Shown here one piece after another: positions 45,673 through 54,350 of a DNA stretch of 64,000 nt. Under the pieces are notes generated by a model. That model was not told where the DNA came from, made no database searches, and saw only the letters and a program-made list of their open reading frames with translations. Numbering within the stretch: position 1 is the stretch's first letter; each line of letters begins with the position of its first letter. Source of the DNA: Planctomycetota bacterium (GTDB taxonomy: Bacteria > Planctomycetota > Planctomycetia > Pirellulales > Pirellulaceae); the NCBI GenBank assembly GCA_026692865.1, contig JAPLNI010000057.1, positions 396,476 through 460,475 on the forward strand, given 5' to 3'. The position numbers and the translations under genes were made by a program.

Positions 45673-48096
45673 CTAGTTGATTCGAGTGAACTTTAAACCA
45701 GGGTCATCGGGCGGTGACCCAGAGATCATAAAGTTCCAGCTGTTTAGTCCATTCGAAGTCACACCACCTGCGATGGTTCCCTGATCGGGGTTGGTCAGTT
45801 CGAGTCCATCGCTATGCGAAGTAAGAACTCCCTTGAGAACGACTGGGGGTTCTTGCTTGGTGGTTGCCGTCCATTGGAATTTCGAATCTTCCGTTATGGC
45901 CAACTCGATTTTCGTGTCTTTGGCTTGAGCAACCCAAGAGCCGACTAAATCGGTTTCCGGAGCGGCTGCGGCTGGTGTTGTCGAATTGGCTGGTGCTGGT
46001 GCGACTGTTGTCGGTGTACTTGCTGTGGCAGTCGCGGGAGGTACCAAGGCATCCAGCATTCTTCGTGCTACGACATCCTTTGGCTGATTTGCGACAACAA
46101 CCTTGAGGGCCGTGATGGCTGCCTCGTCGGCGTCCATGACCAAGTAGTGATAAGCGAGTACGAAGTGGGAGGCGGCATCAGATGGATTCGCTTTGGTAAA
46201 CTCTTCCAACTTGCGAAGCTGATCTGTGTACAGACCGATGTCGCCGTAAAGACCGCTCATTGTGGTCCAATCCATCCCGGGCGAAGACGCAAGCAAGGCA
46301 CTCAAGTTGGCTGCGGCACCCTTGAAGTCGCCAGTTGCAAAGAGAGTCAGCGCGCGAACTTCATGAACAACCGGATCACCAGGAAGCTTGGTCAAGGCCA
46401 AGTTGAACTCCGAAAGCGCGTCTCGGAAACTCGCTTCTTTGAACTTTGCCAAACCTCGCTCGAATGCATCGAGCCCCAGTTGATTCGCGGAGTCGGCAGT
46501 AGTGTTCTTAGCAACACTCTCGGAACTGCTTGTCTCTGAAGTAATGAAGTTGTTGACCACAACCGGCTGAGAAAAATCGAATGGGACTGATTGTCCGGCG
46601 ATTGGTTGCACAACATATGGATTGTAGAAGACTGCGTTAGTTCCCCAACCCGTTACCAACGAATTAAGTCCCCAACCTACTAGCACTGGCGCAACCCAAT
46701 TACTTCCCCAGTTGCCGTTCCATGCGCCGTTGTACCAAGGGTATCGGTTTCCGATATTGTTATTCCAATTATTGTTCCAGCTGCCGCCCATTCCCCAGCC
46801 TGGGCGATTCCAAGCCAAATCGTTATCCCAATTGGGTCGGTTCGGATATCGGTTTCCAATGTTGTTGCCAATATTGTTTCCGACATTATTTCCAATGTTG
46901 TTGCCTCCTCCAACGTTGATGCCTGGACGGTTGACGATAACGTTATTGTTATTGCCACTTCCTGGCAGATTAATATCGCCACCAGGACGATTGCCGCCGA
47001 TGCCCGGTCTATTTCCACCGATACCAGGACGTTCAACAACTCCGGGAAGCGTTACCGGTCGTTGCCCGCCAACACCAGGAATATTTCCACCTTCGCCAGG
47101 TCGATTCCCACCAATTCCGGGCCGGTTGCCGCCGATACCGGGACGATTGCCACCAGCGCCAGGCGGATCAATTACTCCAGGTAGCGTGACAGGCCGATTA
47201 CCACCGACACCAGGGATACCTCCACCGACGCCAGGGCGATTCGCACCCAGACCAGGCCGCTCACCACCTCCGGGTAATGTTCCGGGTAATGTTCCTGGTC
47301 GAGTATTTGGCAACGAAGGGCGAGTGCTTGGCAGTGTTCCAGGAAGCGTTGCAGGTCGATTACCACCGATTCCAGGAAGCGTTGCACCTTCACCGGGGCG
47401 TTGAACAGAACCAGGTAGCGTCGTTGGTCGATTGCCACCAAGGCTTGGTCTTTCCACGCCACTGCCCGGACGATTGATACCTCCAGGTAAAGTCGCGGGT
47501 CGGTTCACATTTCCTAAGCTCGGGCGATTGCTTCCATCAGGACGATTTCCCGCGCCTAAACTGGGGAGGTTTCCGCCACCAACGGATGGTAATGTTGCTG
47601 GACGCGAAGCTCCTGGAAGTGTGGCTGCTGGTCTTGTTACGTTTGATAGGTTACCGGTTCCGCCGAGCGATGGGCGGTTGGCTCCAATTGACGAACCTCC
47701 TGCTCCTTGACCGCCACGGATACCGCCTCTGTTCATGCTTCCGGCACTTGGCATCGATGGTCGCGCATTTGTGTTTCCAAACGACGGCCCTGATGGTCGT
47801 GATAGATTTGAATAGTTTGGCCTCGCAGTGGGCATGCTGGGCATGTTAGTCCTAGCGCCACCTCCACCGACCATTCCCATAGACGGTCTGGCACCACCGC
47901 CACCTCCACCACCGAATCCTCCGCCACCTCTCGCAGCAGCGCTCATGCCACCACCTCCACCGCCAACTCTACCGGCAGCAGCACTCATGCCTCCACCGCC
48001 TCGGCCTCGTTGAGCCATTGCATCTGAAGGCAGAAACATACCTATTCCAACTGCCGCTGCAGCAGACATCACGAACAGCATCTTTAAACTTTTCAT
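45673..48096 (-). CDS. Secreted Gly/Pro/Asn-rich repeat protein with C-terminal TPR domain
   Basis: A 807-residue protein with a signal peptide (MKSLKMLFVMSAAAAVGIGM, cleaved after AMA). It then has Gly-rich blocks (GGGGMSAAA repeated), a long low-complexity region built from units such as NRPGIGG and NRPATLPG (about residues 110-375), an Asn/Trp-rich segment (WNRPGWGMGG, NNNIGNRYPWYN), a hydrophobic stretch, two to four TPR-like helices (residues ~560-690), an Ala/Thr/Pro linker and a beta-rich end (LVGSWVAQAKDTKIELAITE). I do not know its function; it could be a cell-surface or matrix protein. The second ATG (48096) is preferred because GGAG lies 8 nt upstream. The NTF2-like gene is just upstream in the same operon. 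Confidence 0.85.
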   Translation of the reverse strand: MKSLKMLFVMSAAAAVGIGMFLPSDAMAQRGRGGGGMSAAAGRVGGGGGGMSAAARGGGGFGGGGGGGARPSMGMVGGGGARTNMPSMPTARPNYSNLSRPSGPSFGNTNARPSMPSAGSMNRGGIRGGQGAGGSSIGANRPSLGGTGNLSNVTRPAATLPGASRPATLPSVGGGNLPSLGAGNRPDGSNRPSLGNVNRPATLPGGINRPGSGVERPSLGGNRPTTLPGSVQRPGEGATLPGIGGNRPATLPGTLPSTRPSLPNTRPGTLPGTLPGGGERPGLGANRPGVGGGIPGVGGNRPVTLPGVIDPPGAGGNRPGIGGNRPGIGGNRPGEGGNIPGVGGQRPVTLPGVVERPGIGGNRPGIGGNRPGGDINLPGSGNNNNVIVNRPGINVGGGNNIGNNVGNNIGNNIGNRYPNRPNWDNDLAWNRPGWGMGGSWNNNWNNNIGNRYPWYNGAWNGNWGSNWVAPVLVGWGLNSLVTGWGTNAVFYNPYVVQPIAGQSVPFDFSQPVVVNNFITSETSSSESVAKNTTADSANQLGLDAFERGLAKFKEASFRDALSEFNLALTKLPGDPVVHEVRALTLFATGDFKGAAANLSALLASSPGMDWTTMSGLYGDIGLYTDQLRKLEEFTKANPSDAASHFVLAYHYLVMDADEAAITALKVVVANQPKDVVARRMLDALVPPATATASTPTTVAPAPANSTTPAAAAPETDLVGSWVAQAKDTKIELAITEDSKFQWTATTKQEPPVVLKGVLTSHSDGLELTNPDQGTIAGGVTSNGLNSWNFMISGSPPDDPGLKFTRIN

Positions 48097-48108
48097 TGTC
48101 ATTACTCC
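48097..48108 (-). promoter_or_regulatory. Shine-Dalgarno site for the repeat-protein gene
   Basis: AGGAG with GGAG at 48108-48105 on the minus strand, 8 nt before the ATG at 48096. The ATG at 48102 would be only 2 nt away, so the second ATG is the likely start. Confidence 0.6.
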
Positions 48109-48125
48109 TGATACTTTCGTTCTGG

Positions 48126-49052
48126 TTACTTACCAACAGCGGGTGGGTGTTTGACAACGGTGATCTCGTAGTCCGGTTCTTGTGAGTTACCGATCAAACG
48201 ATTCTTACCTGACATGACATATCTGCCATTCTCGCCGAGAGTGATCGTGACACTTGCTGAACCGGTAAGTCCATCTGGCATGACCGCACTCGATTGGACA
48301 ACCCATCCTGCTTCTGTCTCTGTCCATGTAGCTTCAGCAAATCCTCCATCGGAATCAAAGATCCATGAACGTGGCTTGCCCAAAATTGGATCCCAACCAA
48401 TCCGTTGCGTGCTCTTCATGATCGATTGGTCGTTTTTGGTAACAAGAATATCTCCAACAATAAAATTGTTATCCTCAGACCACTTGTAGGAAATCTTGAC
48501 ACGAGCGTCTGTTCCTTCGTTGATCCAGTCGCCAACTAGCCACTCTAACGGTTGAAGAAGTTCACCGGGTGTTGCTGCCGGAATAGACTCATCTGCAAAA
48601 TCTCGAATCGAAGCGATCCTCCAGCCTTGATCTGTCTTCGTAAGAATTGCAACGAAACGCACACTCGCATTGCTGCCGTCCTTGGCAGTAGTGAATCGCG
48701 TACCTTCTTGAATTGCAACTGGTCCAACCAAGCGAATGGAATCGGAAATGATTTCCATTTGCGTGCCGGGGAACTTCGCAAAAAACTTTGTTAATAAGTC
48801 TTTGATTGCATCGTGTCCTTTATGGACTGTTCCTTGTTCATCTGTGAGTTCTCCTTTAGGCATGAACATCGCCGTGATGTCGTCGACCTTTGCGGAGTTG
48901 AATGCGATTGCTAGCTTCGAAGAGTTATCGCGGATCTCGGTTGTCGCTGGTTCATCTTGTGCGATAGCTAGATTTAAACTGATGACGCTATAGCAGGTTA
49001 TGCCCCACGTAAACAAAGCCATACGAAAAAAACATAATGTCCGGCAACTCAT
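48126..49052 (-). CDS. Exported NTF2/SnoaL-like domain protein
   Basis: After a signal peptide (MALFTWGITCYSVISLNLAI), residues ~45-160 resemble the SnoaL/NTF2-like cone fold of the SgcJ/DUF4440 group: LAIAFNSAKVDDITAMFMPK, EQGTVHKGHDAIKDLLTKFF and ILTKTDQGWRIASIRDF. A second domain (residues ~175-300) is beta-rich, beginning WLVGDWINEGTDARVKISYK. Its role is unknown; NTF2-like folds bind or transform small ligands. The Gly-rich repeat protein follows 29 nt downstream, so the two are probably expressed together. AAGGA 9 nt before the ATG at 49052 supports this start. Confidence 0.82.
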   Translation of the reverse strand: MSCRTLCFFRMALFTWGITCYSVISLNLAIAQDEPATTEIRDNSSKLAIAFNSAKVDDITAMFMPKGELTDEQGTVHKGHDAIKDLLTKFFAKFPGTQMEIISDSIRLVGPVAIQEGTRFTTAKDGSNASVRFVAILTKTDQGWRIASIRDFADESIPAATPGELLQPLEWLVGDWINEGTDARVKISYKWSEDNNFIVGDILVTKNDQSIMKSTQRIGWDPILGKPRSWIFDSDGGFAEATWTETEAGWVVQSSAVMPDGLTGSASVTITLGENGRYVMSGKNRLIGNSQEPDYEITVVKHPPAVGK

Positions 49053-49644
49053 GGAAAGGAATCCTTACTGCTTGTTAAATTGAACTGAAGTTGAATAGAT
49101 ATTTGAATCAGGCGAACGTAGTTGAAATCCTATTTTCAAGCTCTGCACACACGAGAACTGGACCAAGTTCCGTTACGATTTGCTACGAAGCAAACTACTT
49201 GCATAGGTAAACAGTTTGATTTTCACCAGCATGCCCGAACGATTGTGACCCTATTGTAACCAACTCGACTGAAATTAGTTAAGACTTCGCTTGTTAAAGT
49301 TTCGAAAAACCGCTGCGTGAAACCGTCGCGAGTATCCAAGTACCGGGTGTAGTCGAAGTGCTGTCGGAGTAAACACCCGTTTCGCCGATCGTCGTTAGCG
49401 ATGAGGGCTTACAAGATCTTTTTTTAAGCAATTGCTTGATGAATTGTGCCGATAGCGATAGCCGCGACGTTTAACGTTCCAGCGCAGCACCTCTAAGAAC
49501 GGGGGAAGCCCAATTCGCCAGGCTTAAAATGCTATAGCATCATGAATTGCAAAAGTCGTTGCAAAAACCAATGTACTATCGCTAAAGGAGAAGTGTCTTA
49601 CAAAAAACGATCTCGCATGGCAAAGTACTAAGTCTGGGCAAACC
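49053..49644. other. Intergenic region, no gene seen
   Basis: About 590 nt without a supported ORF. CGGGTGT (49344-49350) and ACACCCG (49373-49379) form a hairpin with a 22-nt loop, and a T-run followed by the palindrome AAGCAATTGCTT lies near 49420-49440. These may be terminators or part of a small element. Promoters for the NTF2-like gene presumably lie at the left end. Confidence 0.35.
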
Positions 49645-50667
49645 CTATACCATAAATGCCTTGAATACCGGCGAGTTCAATTCCTGGGCGTCGAAATCGG
49701 TAACCGAATGAAACAAGCTCCCTGCTTCCGGAGACAAACTACGTCGCTCCGCCGGCATGTGCTCAACCGCCGTCGTGATGACCAAGTAGGCCTTCCCTTG
49801 AAATGCGACAATCTGCGGGCAAGTGTTTTGTGGAGATCCTGGAGTTATCCAAACCTGTTCGAGCGTCCCATCCGACAGAGAGTACTGACGAGTCTCACCG
49901 AAATCAGCGGGATTGGGGTTATACATGCTAACGATACAGCTTTTTTCATCTGGTGTTAGGATCATTCCGTCAGGGACAGCTTCATCCTCAGTCAGGTCGA
50001 CGACAACGGTCGCTTCTGAGGAAGTTCCCAGTGCAACATTAATCTCATACGAGACAACCTTACGCGTTGGCGAATCGATATCAAAGAGACGAACGCGGTT
50101 TTCGTCGATTTCAACGAAAGCCTTTCCGTTGCTGCAAATCTGGTCATCCCGCAAACGAATCAACTTTCGATCGGCCGAACGAAAGAGATACAATCCAGCT
50201 TTCTTAGTCTTAAATCCTAAGTCTTTGGTACCGAAAATCAAGTTCTCACCACAAGCTAAACCGTCATTGATAATGGTTCCTTGCTTATCTGAATCCACAT
50301 CGCTTACAAACGGCTTCCAAGAGCCATCGAGTACCGAGAAGAATCCGATCTGATGCTCACAACCTACTACAAAAGTGCCGTGCAGATCTGTCGCAAATGC
50401 GAAGCCAGGTCTACCTGGGAGCGTGAACGCTTGATTGGTTTTCTTGGTCCAATCGAATATGTTAATCGCGCCAGTCTTTTCGCCTGGACCGAGTTGAATG
50501 GCTACCCACGAGAAGTGATTTGGACCGTATGGATAGGGACCTTCAGGAAGAAACTTAAGCCCCTCGGTTGCAGGTCGATGTAAAACTTCAGCGATCGTTC
50601 TTTGTACTGTCACGTTATTGATACTCTGTTCCGGGTCGAATAACTCAAGCGAATGGGATGAAATCAC
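49645..50667 (-). CDS. SMP-30/gluconolactonase-family sugar lactonase
   Basis: A six-bladed propeller of the SMP-30/regucalcin/gluconolactonase family, which hydrolyses aldonolactones to sugar acids with one divalent metal. The expected metal and active-site residues are visible: the Glu in FLPEGPYPYG, the Asn in TIINDGLACGENLIF, ICSNGKAFVE, and the Asp in AVPDGMILTPDEKSCIV. It has no signal peptide. The start is the GTG at 50667, which overlaps the stop of a 34-codon ORF (GTGA). It is the last gene of the sugar-acid operon and probably provides the pentono- or hexonolactone hydrolysis step; the substrate sugar cannot be read. Confidence 0.87.
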   Translation of the reverse strand: MISSHSLELFDPEQSINNVTVQRTIAEVLHRPATEGLKFLPEGPYPYGPNHFSWVAIQLGPGEKTGAINIFDWTKKTNQAFTLPGRPGFAFATDLHGTFVVGCEHQIGFFSVLDGSWKPFVSDVDSDKQGTIINDGLACGENLIFGTKDLGFKTKKAGLYLFRSADRKLIRLRDDQICSNGKAFVEIDENRVRLFDIDSPTRKVVSYEINVALGTSSEATVVVDLTEDEAVPDGMILTPDEKSCIVSMYNPNPADFGETRQYSLSDGTLEQVWITPGSPQNTCPQIVAFQGKAYLVITTAVEHMPAERRSLSPEAGSLFHSVTDFDAQELNSPVFKAFMV

Positions 50668-50768
50668 GGATTGAAAGTTTTGCTAGCCAGGGAAGCTTTC
50701 GAAGTGAAATACAAACCAATAGCGAGCAACCAAGCACCGAACAACAACAATCCGTTACGAAGCGACAT
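50664..50768 (-). CDS. 34-aa single-span membrane microprotein in the sugar-acid operon
   Basis: From the ATG at 50768 to the TGA at 50666-50664 the frame reads MSLRNGLLLFGAWLLAIGLY followed by FTSKASLASKTFNP: one hydrophobic helix with a basic residue before it and a short polar tail, the shape of a real membrane microprotein. Its start overlaps the dehydrogenase stop by 14 nt and its stop overlaps the lactonase GTG by 4 nt, so it fits exactly between the two with no leftover gap. It is not a known family. It could couple translation of the lactonase, tether the enzymes to the membrane or help a transporter. Expression is unproven. Confidence 0.5.
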   Translation of the reverse strand: MSLRNGLLLFGAWLLAIGLYFTSKASLASKTFNP

Positions 50769-52383
50769 CTGAAACAGTCCACTGACCGTCGACGCTTCTC
50801 CAGGTTTTTCCAGTGACATTCTTGTTCTTAAGTAACCAGGGCAACCGATCGTGACGAACAGCGTCGTAGCTAGTAAGCTTTGCAAATCGCAACATGGAAC
50901 CGGGGATTCCAACCGCCGTAAAACCTGGGTGAGACGTGGCAGGATAAGGTCCGCCGTGATTCATCGCTGCGGTCACCGCAACGCCGGTAGGCATTTTGTC
51001 GTTGAGGAAACGTCCGACCTTCGAAATCAAAGTCTTACTGATGACTGAATAAGACGCATCGTCTTCGTTACCGGTATGCGAATAGATTGATCCAGTGAGA
51101 TTTCCCTCGAGTGTCCGAAGTACTTGATGGAGTTCATTGAGGTCTGAACATAGAACCATCAAAGCTGCATTACCAAAAGCTTCGGTTTGGAAGTTTTCGG
51201 GCGATTGCAAGAATTGCTTGCCGGTTGCTTGAAGGATCGTGTTGGTCAGAGCGCATCGATCGCCAGGAACAACTTCTCCACCTGTAACAAGTGTTGCACC
51301 GAAGCTTACAAGCGACTGAACACTTCGATGGAGAGATTGTTGAACGGAACGACTAAGGAGAGTTCCCGCTGCTGCCGACTTATATTTTTCGGCAACTTCC
51401 TCAACGAACGAGCCAGCTTCAGGCGATTCGATTAAAAGCACGATTCCTGGGCTAGTACACATCTGGCCCACTGCAGCCAAGCCACTCGCAACGTAGTCTT
51501 CGACCAACTTTACACGTCGCTCTTTCAAGGCACCGGGCAAAATCACAACCGGATTTACACTGGACAATTCAGCATAAAACGGTTTCCCGGCTTTCGAAGC
51601 AGCTTCATAAAGTTTCAACCCAGCGTGACGACTACCGGTGTACCCAGTGGCACCAACACGTGTATCTGAAACCAATTTCTCCCCGTCTTCGTGGCTTGTT
51701 CGGTAGAGCAATTGAACCATACCTCGGGGCATATTTAGCTCTTCAATCGCTTCCCACGCCAACTCGGCAAACGCCCTTGTCGTACCAGGGTGTGAAGTGT
51801 TGGATTTACCGATGACAGGATTTCCTGATGCGATCGCCGCGGCAAAGTCACCACCCGCAAGGCTGTTGAACGCGAACGGGAAGTTGTTTGGACCGAAGAC
51901 ACAAACAGGACCGAGGCCTTCGTAAACAGATCGGATATTGGCTTTCGTATCGATCGTTGCTTGCGCCCATGATCCGGTTCGCGTTGCGGCGGCGGCGGCT
52001 CGAAGCTGATTAAACGTTCGTGGAAGCTCTACATCCGATAAACGTGGTGCGGTGGGAAGTCCGGTTTCTTCGTTTGCGATCGCAACGAGTTTATCTTTTG
52101 ATTGCTCAATTTTCGTTGCAAATAATTCAAGAAAATTAGCGATTCGCTCGGCAGGTAAACAACGCAGTTCCTCGAATGCTTTCACGGATGCATCCAAAGC
52201 CGTGTTGATGTCGCTCCAAGTACTAATCGGATACTTTTCTGCAATCGCAACTCCCGTCGCTGGATTAGTCGCAGAGAATGTTCCGGAAGCAGACGCAGGT
52301 CGCCATGAACCGTCAATCAAAACCAATGCCTCGCTGGAGGATTGGATAGACGCTGATTGACCGGTGGTAGTTGCTGTAGTCAT
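50755..52383 (-). CDS. Aldehyde dehydrogenase, 2-oxoglutarate-semialdehyde (2,5-dioxovalerate) type
   Basis: A 542-residue NAD(P)-dependent aldehyde dehydrogenase. Motifs are FGPNNFPFAFNSLAGGDFAA, VIGKSNTSHPGTTRAFAELA, GATGYTGSRHAGLKLYEAA, ELSSVNPVVILPGALKERRV and the catalytic Cys in GLAAVGQMCTSPGIVLL, followed by EAFGNAALMVL. This longer subfamily (FGPNNFPF) includes 2-oxoglutarate semialdehyde dehydrogenases of pentose and hexarate catabolism. The reaction would give 2-oxoglutarate. Together with the FAH-type dehydratase upstream and the lactonase downstream it forms the end of a Weimberg-like oxidative pathway, which is inference from context. Confidence 0.9.
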   Translation of the reverse strand: MTTATTTGQSASIQSSSEALVLIDGSWRPASASGTFSATNPATGVAIAEKYPISTWSDINTALDASVKAFEELRCLPAERIANFLELFATKIEQSKDKLVAIANEETGLPTAPRLSDVELPRTFNQLRAAAAATRTGSWAQATIDTKANIRSVYEGLGPVCVFGPNNFPFAFNSLAGGDFAAAIASGNPVIGKSNTSHPGTTRAFAELAWEAIEELNMPRGMVQLLYRTSHEDGEKLVSDTRVGATGYTGSRHAGLKLYEAASKAGKPFYAELSSVNPVVILPGALKERRVKLVEDYVASGLAAVGQMCTSPGIVLLIESPEAGSFVEEVAEKYKSAAAGTLLSRSVQQSLHRSVQSLVSFGATLVTGGEVVPGDRCALTNTILQATGKQFLQSPENFQTEAFGNAALMVLCSDLNELHQVLRTLEGNLTGSIYSHTGNEDDASYSVISKTLISKVGRFLNDKMPTGVAVTAAMNHGGPYPATSHPGFTAVGIPGSMLRFAKLTSYDAVRHDRLPWLLKNKNVTGKTWRSVDGQWTVSDVAS

Positions 52384-52445
52384 AAAGCCTATTTCGAAAA
52401 TACAAAAGAGTTACAAATGATGGACGGCTCAAATCGGAGCGACGG

Positions 52446-53303
52446 CTACTTTCCTTGAACGATTGTGTTACTCAATGTACCAATTCCATCGATCTCAATG
52501 GATACCACATCACCCGCATGTAGGGTGAAGTCGCTATCGGGAACGACGCCTGTTCCGGTCAGCATGAACGCACCGTATGGAAAGTCGTTGTCGCGGAACA
52601 ACCACTGGACCAAATCTTCAAACTCGCGAGCCATCTCTGCAATGGAGGTCTTTCCCGAGAAGACTTGCTCAGAGCCTCGATGGATTGAGAGACGTATACC
52701 AATGGTGGAACGCTCGGGCATTTTTTCAGCCAACGTGATCCATGGCCCCAAACCACAACACTGATTGTAGACCTTGGCTTGTGGTAAATACAAAGGATTA
52801 TCTCCTTCGATATCTCGTGAGCTCATATCGTTTCCGATCGTATAGCCAACGATCTTTGCGTCGCGGCTAAGCACCAAAGCGAGTTCCGGTTCAGGAACAT
52901 TCCAAGTCGCATCGGAACGAATCCGAAGCAGTCCACCTTGGCCACTACAACGTGACGGAGTGGCTTTATAGAAGAGCTCGGGTCGGGCAGCAGTGTAAAC
53001 ACGATCATAACAGCTCGCCGCCGCTTCCGACTCTTCCATGCGTGCGGTTTGCGATCGCTTGTAAGTCACCCCAGCCGCCCAAACCTCTTGATTGTCGATC
53101 GGTGGAAGCCAGTCAACCGAATCGATTGCGATGGGATCGCCGATTAAATCTATCAATTTGACGACGTCCGAAAGATTACTGGCCGAAAGCAGCTCACCAA
53201 GCGTCGCAAACCCAGCCGATGAAAGATCGAGCACTTGTACAAATTGTTCTTCTACACGAGCCACACAAATTCCGGCGGCAGTACGAATACGGGCGAGTTT
53301 CAT
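52446..53303 (-). CDS. Fumarylacetoacetate hydrolase-family dehydratase/hydrolase (2-keto-3-deoxy sugar acid type)
   Basis: The FAH fold is recognised from WAAGVTYKRSQTARMEESEA, the RSDATWNVPEPELALVLSRD metal-ligand stretch, IVGYTIGNDMSSRDIEGDNP and FPYGAFMLTGTGVVPDS. In operons with 2-oxoglutarate semialdehyde dehydrogenase, this subfamily acts as a 2-keto-3-deoxypentonate dehydratase, giving the semialdehyde. That is the likely role here. It is cytoplasmic, starts at the ATG at 53303 and is 62 nt upstream of the dehydrogenase gene on the same strand, so it is the first gene of the operon seen. No sugar dehydrogenase or transporter is in the window. Confidence 0.88.
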   Translation of the reverse strand: MKLARIRTAAGICVARVEEQFVQVLDLSSAGFATLGELLSASNLSDVVKLIDLIGDPIAIDSVDWLPPIDNQEVWAAGVTYKRSQTARMEESEAAASCYDRVYTAARPELFYKATPSRCSGQGGLLRIRSDATWNVPEPELALVLSRDAKIVGYTIGNDMSSRDIEGDNPLYLPQAKVYNQCCGLGPWITLAEKMPERSTIGIRLSIHRGSEQVFSGKTSIAEMAREFEDLVQWLFRDNDFPYGAFMLTGTGVVPDSDFTLHAGDVVSIEIDGIGTLSNTIVQGK

Positions 53304-53558
53304 AGAAAATATTGTTGACGAAGGTTCTGTGAACGGAAACGAAGAGCTTCAATCCGAATCTATATAAGATCGTTGAACATTGTCAATTGTGCAACCCGCT
53401 ATGAAGTGTTGCGGTGCGAGGGTGACTACGGCACCGTAGAAAATTTCGGTTAAGTGACCGACACTTGAGCGATTGCCATTCTTTTTGCGTTTACAAAAAA
53501 GTCTTTTAAAACCCTAACGAATTCTACACTTTGAGCCTGAGTCGCTATTGCCGTCGGC

Positions 53559-54347
53559 TCAAGGAACCGAGAAAAGTCGGCATGCGTTGGCTGTCGTAAG
53601 TTTTGCGATTTCCGTGAGCGAACAACCACGAGCCTTCGCGATGCACTCGGCAGTATGAACAACGTTCGCCGGCGTGTTCGGCCTTCGACCACGATAAGGC
53701 TCGGGTGTCAGATAGGGCGAATCAGTCTCGATCAACAGGCGATCCTCGGGAATGATCGAAGCTATTGCGCGCAGATCGTCTGCCTTTTTATAGGTAACCA
53801 TCCCAGCAAAACTTATGTGAAGACCGAGCTTAATACAACGCTCCGCAGTAGACGCTGCCCCAACGAATGAATGCATAATTCCATGAAGTGGTTTATCAAA
53901 GCGAGCCGAAGCTTTTTCAAGTTCCTCAAGCATCTCAAGCTCGCAATCCCGCGAATGGAGGATTACAGGCAGCCCCGACTTAAAGCTTAAATCCCAATGG
54001 CGATCTAGATTTTCAACCTGCGTATCCCAATCACAATCGTCCCAGTGTTTGTCCAGCCCCGTTTCGCCCAAAGCGACCACGCGAGCCTCCGGCGCCATCG
54101 AGCGGATCTTCTTCCAATCTTCATCAGAAGCTTGGTGCGCATAGTTTGGGTGCACGCCCACACTCGCATACACCTGCGGGCTAGAACGGTCTGCGTTGGC
54201 GATATCGATACCCATTCTGCTTGACGAGGCAGTCGTTCCAACGCAAAGGATTCTTTCTACTCGCGCGTTGGACGCCAGCTTAAGTATCTCTTCCAAATTC
54301 AGTTGAATCGCTTCGTCAGCTAAATGGGCGTGCGTATCGAAAAACAT
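53559..54347 (-). CDS. tatD: TatD-family metal-dependent deoxyribonuclease
   Basis: TatD enzymes are Mg-dependent 3'-5' exonucleases of the amidohydrolase superfamily. Motifs are complete: FFDTHAHLADEAI, YASVGVHPNY, VVALGETGLDKHW, LPVILHSRDCELEMLEELEK, GIMHSFVGAAS, IPEDRLLIETDSPYLTPEPY and NTPANVVHTAE. It is cytoplasmic. Its start lies 3 nt after the stop of cdsA, so the two are an operon. No tat export gene is adjacent, so the name reflects the family only. Confidence 0.95.
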   Translation of the reverse strand: MFFDTHAHLADEAIQLNLEEILKLASNARVERILCVGTTASSSRMGIDIANADRSSPQVYASVGVHPNYAHQASDEDWKKIRSMAPEARVVALGETGLDKHWDDCDWDTQVENLDRHWDLSFKSGLPVILHSRDCELEMLEELEKASARFDKPLHGIMHSFVGAASTAERCIKLGLHISFAGMVTYKKADDLRAIASIIPEDRLLIETDSPYLTPEPYRGRRPNTPANVVHTAECIAKARGCSLTEIAKLTTANACRLFSVP

Positions 54348-54350
54348 GAG

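Noticed and set aside
46712..47404. Long + strand ORF rich in Pro/Gly opposite the repeat-protein gene
   Set aside because: It is the antisense shadow of the Gly/Pro/Asn repeats; repeat periodicity keeps stops out of the other frames, and no signal or start supports it.
50769..50912. Longer version of the microprotein ORF reaching back to 50912
   Set aside because: The added 48 residues lie out of frame inside conserved dehydrogenase sequence and lack membrane character; only the last 34 codons fit the gap.
53450..53692. 80-codon minus-strand ORF overlapping the end of tatD
   Set aside because: Basic, compositionally odd translation, mostly inside tatD in another frame, no start signal.
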